Assembly (NCBI RefSeq): GCF_002572525.1
Contig: NZ_PDBS01000001.1
Coordinates: 2,604,001 to 2,668,000 of the forward strand
Source of the DNA: Natrinema sp. CBA1119
Lineage (GTDB): Archaea > Halobacteriota > Halobacteria > Halobacteriales > Natrialbaceae
DNA length: 64,000 nucleotides
Reading direction: 5' to 3'
This document shows, one piece after another, positions 62,324 through 64,000 of this stretch. Every line of letters starts with the position of its first letter. The stretch's first letter is position 1. The notes beneath the pieces were generated by a model. The model had not been told where the DNA came from. It saw only the letters and a program-made list of their open reading frames with translations, and searched no databases. A program made the translations under genes and the position numbers.

Positions 62324-62752
62324 TCAGAATCCGATGTGGGAGGTCGACGCGGGACCGTCGTCATCGTCCGCGTCGTCGCCCTCGTCGATCCCGCCCTCGT
62401 GGGCGAAGGTCACGTCGTCGTCGGTCAGATAGACGACGCCGTCGTCGACGCTGACTTCGACGGCCGAGAGCGTCGTATCGGCCGCTTCGCCGTTGTCGCA
62501 ATAGCCCGAGCAGGAGTCGAACATCGAGCCGTGTTTCGGACAGATGATCTGTCCGTCCCGCATCGCGGCCCCGCGGCCCGTATCGAACCGCTGGGCCTCG
62601 TGGGTGCAGCGATTGATCCACGCCTCGACGTTGTCCCCGCATGGCACGAGGATCGCTTCGTCCGGTTCGCCGTACTGATCTCGGATCGTGAACAGCCACG
62701 ACCGGTTTTCGTGGACCGTCTCGACGGTCGTGAGCCGTCGGCGCTCGCTCAT
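62324..62752 (-). CDS. Rieske [2Fe-2S] protein
   Basis: A 142-residue soluble Rieske protein. Cluster ligands are C49 and H51 in NRCTHEAQRF and C71 and H74 in ICPKHGSMFDSCSGYC. The SCSGYC loop adds two more cysteines that could form the usual disulfide. There is no signal peptide or membrane anchor, so it is probably a cytoplasmic ferredoxin-like electron carrier for an oxygenase or reductase. The acidic C-terminal tail is a halophile trait. The partner enzyme is not in the window. Confidence 0.88.
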   Translation of the reverse strand: MSERRRLTTVETVHENRSWLFTIRDQYGEPDEAILVPCGDNVEAWINRCTHEAQRFDTGRGAAMRDGQIICPKHGSMFDSCSGYCDNGEAADTTLSAVEVSVDDGVVYLTDDDVTFAHEGGIDEGDDADDDDGPASTSHIGF

Positions 62753-63212
62753 CTTGAGCGGGGATACGCGCGCCGAACGGAAAAACGCTCTCGAGGCCTC
62801 GAACCCATCCCACCGCAGACGAGAATCGGCCGGGGGTCGGATGAAGGAGATGCATCTGCGACGGCCGACGAGGAAATAGCTCGTCGAATGATGGGCTACA
62901 CGTTTGATAGAGGGGAACCACCTATCGCTCCAGACCAGGCAACCGGCGTGCGGTGGCGCGCGCTGTCGGCCAGCCGAGTGTCAGCGAGGGTGGCCGACGA
63001 TATTGCGCGAGGGATGAGCGAGAGAGTGGAGCGATCGAGCGAATCGGCTGGGGAGGGTGTGGCTATTCCCTGTTGCCACGCTAGCAGGACGCTTCGTCTC
63101 ACACCTTCCCATCAGTACCTCTCCGTTCCATTCACGTTCTCTCCCAACAGCGATCGAGACCCCTCCACTCGTCTCGAGAGGTTTTATGTCCGAACGCGCC
63201 GGTACCCACCGT
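62753..63212. other. 460-base gap holding the second structured repeat
   Basis: This gap between the divergent Rieske and aminotransferase genes has no convincing gene. Its middle is the repeat element described separately (62950-63095). The last 100 bases before 63213 hold the aminotransferase promoter region, with TTTTATG near 63183. The frames inside are Arg/Ser-rich shadows. Confidence 0.6.
62950..63095 (+). repeat. structured intergenic repeat element, copy 2
   Basis: Blocks shared with copy 1 (40690-40888) in the same order: GCGGTGGCGCG, GCGAGGGATGAGCGA, GAGCGAATCGGCTGGGGAGG, TGTTGCCA, GCTTC. Its hairpin is GTCGGCCA-N18-TGGCCGAC (62965-62998), at the same place as the copy 1 hairpin but with different bases. 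It lacks the two extra hairpins of copy 1, so it is shorter by about 50 bases. Confidence 0.75.
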
Positions 63213-64000
63213 ATGACCGACGATCGACTGCGCATGACGCCCGGCCCGACCGAGGTGCCGGCGGCCGTCCGCGAGCGGATGAGCGAGCCGACGCCGAACC
63301 CGGATGTCGAGCCGGAATTCTTCGAATTCTACCGCGACCTCACGGCCAAACTCGAGGCGATCTACGGCGACGACGACATCGCGATCCTCGGCGGCGAGGG
63401 CATCCTCGGCCTCGAGGCCGCCGTCGCGTCGCTGGTCGAACCGGGCGACCGCGTGCTCTGTATCGCGAACGGGCTCTACGGCGAGGGGTTCGCCGATTTC
63501 GTCGAGATGGCCGACGGCGAGGCGGTGGTCTGCGACGCGCCGTGGGACGAGCCGCTCGACCTCGAGCGAGTCGAAGCCCGCCTCGAGGAGGGCTCGTTCG
63601 ACGCGGCGACGCTGGTCCACTGCGAGACGCCGACGGGCGCGCTCAACGATATCGAACCGGTCCTCGAGGTGCTCGACGAGCGCGACGTGATCAGCGTCGT
63701 CGACGCGGTCTCCTCGCTCGGCGGGGTGGCGGTCCCGACGGAGCGAATCGACATCTGTCTCGGCGCCTCGCAGAAGTGTTTCAGCGCGCCGCCGGGACTG
63801 ACGGTCTGCTCGGTCAGCGACCGCGCCTGGCGAAAGATCGAGTCCTTCGAGACCGACAGCCTCTACACCGACCTCGAGCCGTGGCGCGACGCGGCCGACG
63901 AGGAGTGGTTCCCCTACACGCACCTCGCCGCGAACCTGTACGGCCTCGACACTGCGATCGACCTGTTGCTCGAGGAGGGCCTCGAGACCGTCTTCGAGCG
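63213..64000 (+). CDS. class V aminotransferase (partial, cut by window end)
   Basis: The first 262 residues of a PLP-dependent class V aminotransferase (serine-pyruvate / alanine-glyoxylate type). MTPGPTEVPAAVRERMSEPT opens the family match, then LGGEGILGLEAAVASLVEPG, VVDAVSSLGGVAVP with the PLP Asp, and K188 in GASQKCFSAPPG as the Schiff-base Lys. It transfers amino groups between glyoxylate/pyruvate and amino acids. Start at 63213; a second ATG lies seven codons on. The stop is outside the window. Confidence 0.9.
   Translation, partial: MTDDRLRMTPGPTEVPAAVRERMSEPTPNPDVEPEFFEFYRDLTAKLEAIYGDDDIAILGGEGILGLEAAVASLVEPGDRVLCIANGLYGEGFADFVEMADGEAVVCDAPWDEPLDLERVEARLEEGSFDAATLVHCETPTGALNDIEPVLEVLDERDVISVVDAVSSLGGVAVPTERIDICLGASQKCFSAPPGLTVCSVSDRAWRKIESFETDSLYTDLEPWRDAADEEWFPYTHLAANLYGLDTAIDLLLEEGLETVFE

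Overview
The window is a chromosomal stretch of a halophilic archaeon of the Halobacteria, most likely a Natrialbales-type genus such as Natrinema or Haloterrigena. The signs are high GC with strong G/C in third codon positions, acidic proteins, TATA boxes about 25-30 bases before start codons (leaderless transcripts), and many gene families confined to haloarchaea. From memory, the gene order glp - agl - leu/ilv - glpR/pfkB/PTS resembles the HVO_1495 to HVO_1543 region of Haloferax volcanii. I could not check this by search.

Layout. (1) Bases 1-1150 are gene-poor and hold a decayed universal stress protein. (2) Bases 1157-8713 carry glycerol catabolism: a membrane protein and glycerol kinase on the minus strand, divergent from glpABC on the plus strand. 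glpC is coupled to a Cdc6-like AAA protein that lacks the Walker A lysine, followed by a CHAT (caspase-like) protein and a convergent 44-residue membrane peptide. (3) Bases 12947-35958 form a protein N-glycosylation locus. The conserved ends are aglB, an aglG-like gene, aglF, aglM and aglJ. The middle (about 17100-31400) is a variable, partly AT-richer island of glycosyltransferases, methyltransferases, a flippase, an epimerase and the rml nucleotide-sugar genes. It is littered with at least six decayed fragments of two IS6-type insertion sequences, which bracket the cargo modules.

(4) Bases 35972-42888 are an accessory stretch: small haloarchaeal proteins, a ribbon-helix-helix protein, a complete TnpB (IS1341-type) element, an MBL-like protein, a VOC protein, an antitoxin/PIN-toxin pair followed by the Cys-rich remnant of what looks like a halocin-type peptide, and a ferritin-like protein. 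(5) Bases 43383-53130 hold the branched-chain amino acid genes leuA (with an apparent frameshift at a G6 tract), ilvB-ilvN-ilvC, a small conserved gene, leuC, leuD, a DMT permease and leuB. (6) Bases 53364-59292 hold fructose uptake and phosphorylation: glpR, pfkB, then ptfC, ptfA, ptsH, ptsI and ptfB. (7) Bases 59388-64000 hold a hydrolase, a membrane protein, diphthine synthase, a Rieske protein and a class V aminotransferase cut by the window end.

The observations I find most worth following are: a repeated intergenic element whose two copies keep the same hairpin with different paired bases (40690 and 62950); a Cys-rich halocin-like frame behind the PIN toxin; a possible leader peptide and attenuator before ilvB; tiny in-frame ORFs that bridge glpB/glpC and leuC/leuD with stop/start overlaps at both ends; and the nested IS scars that frame the glycan cargo genes.
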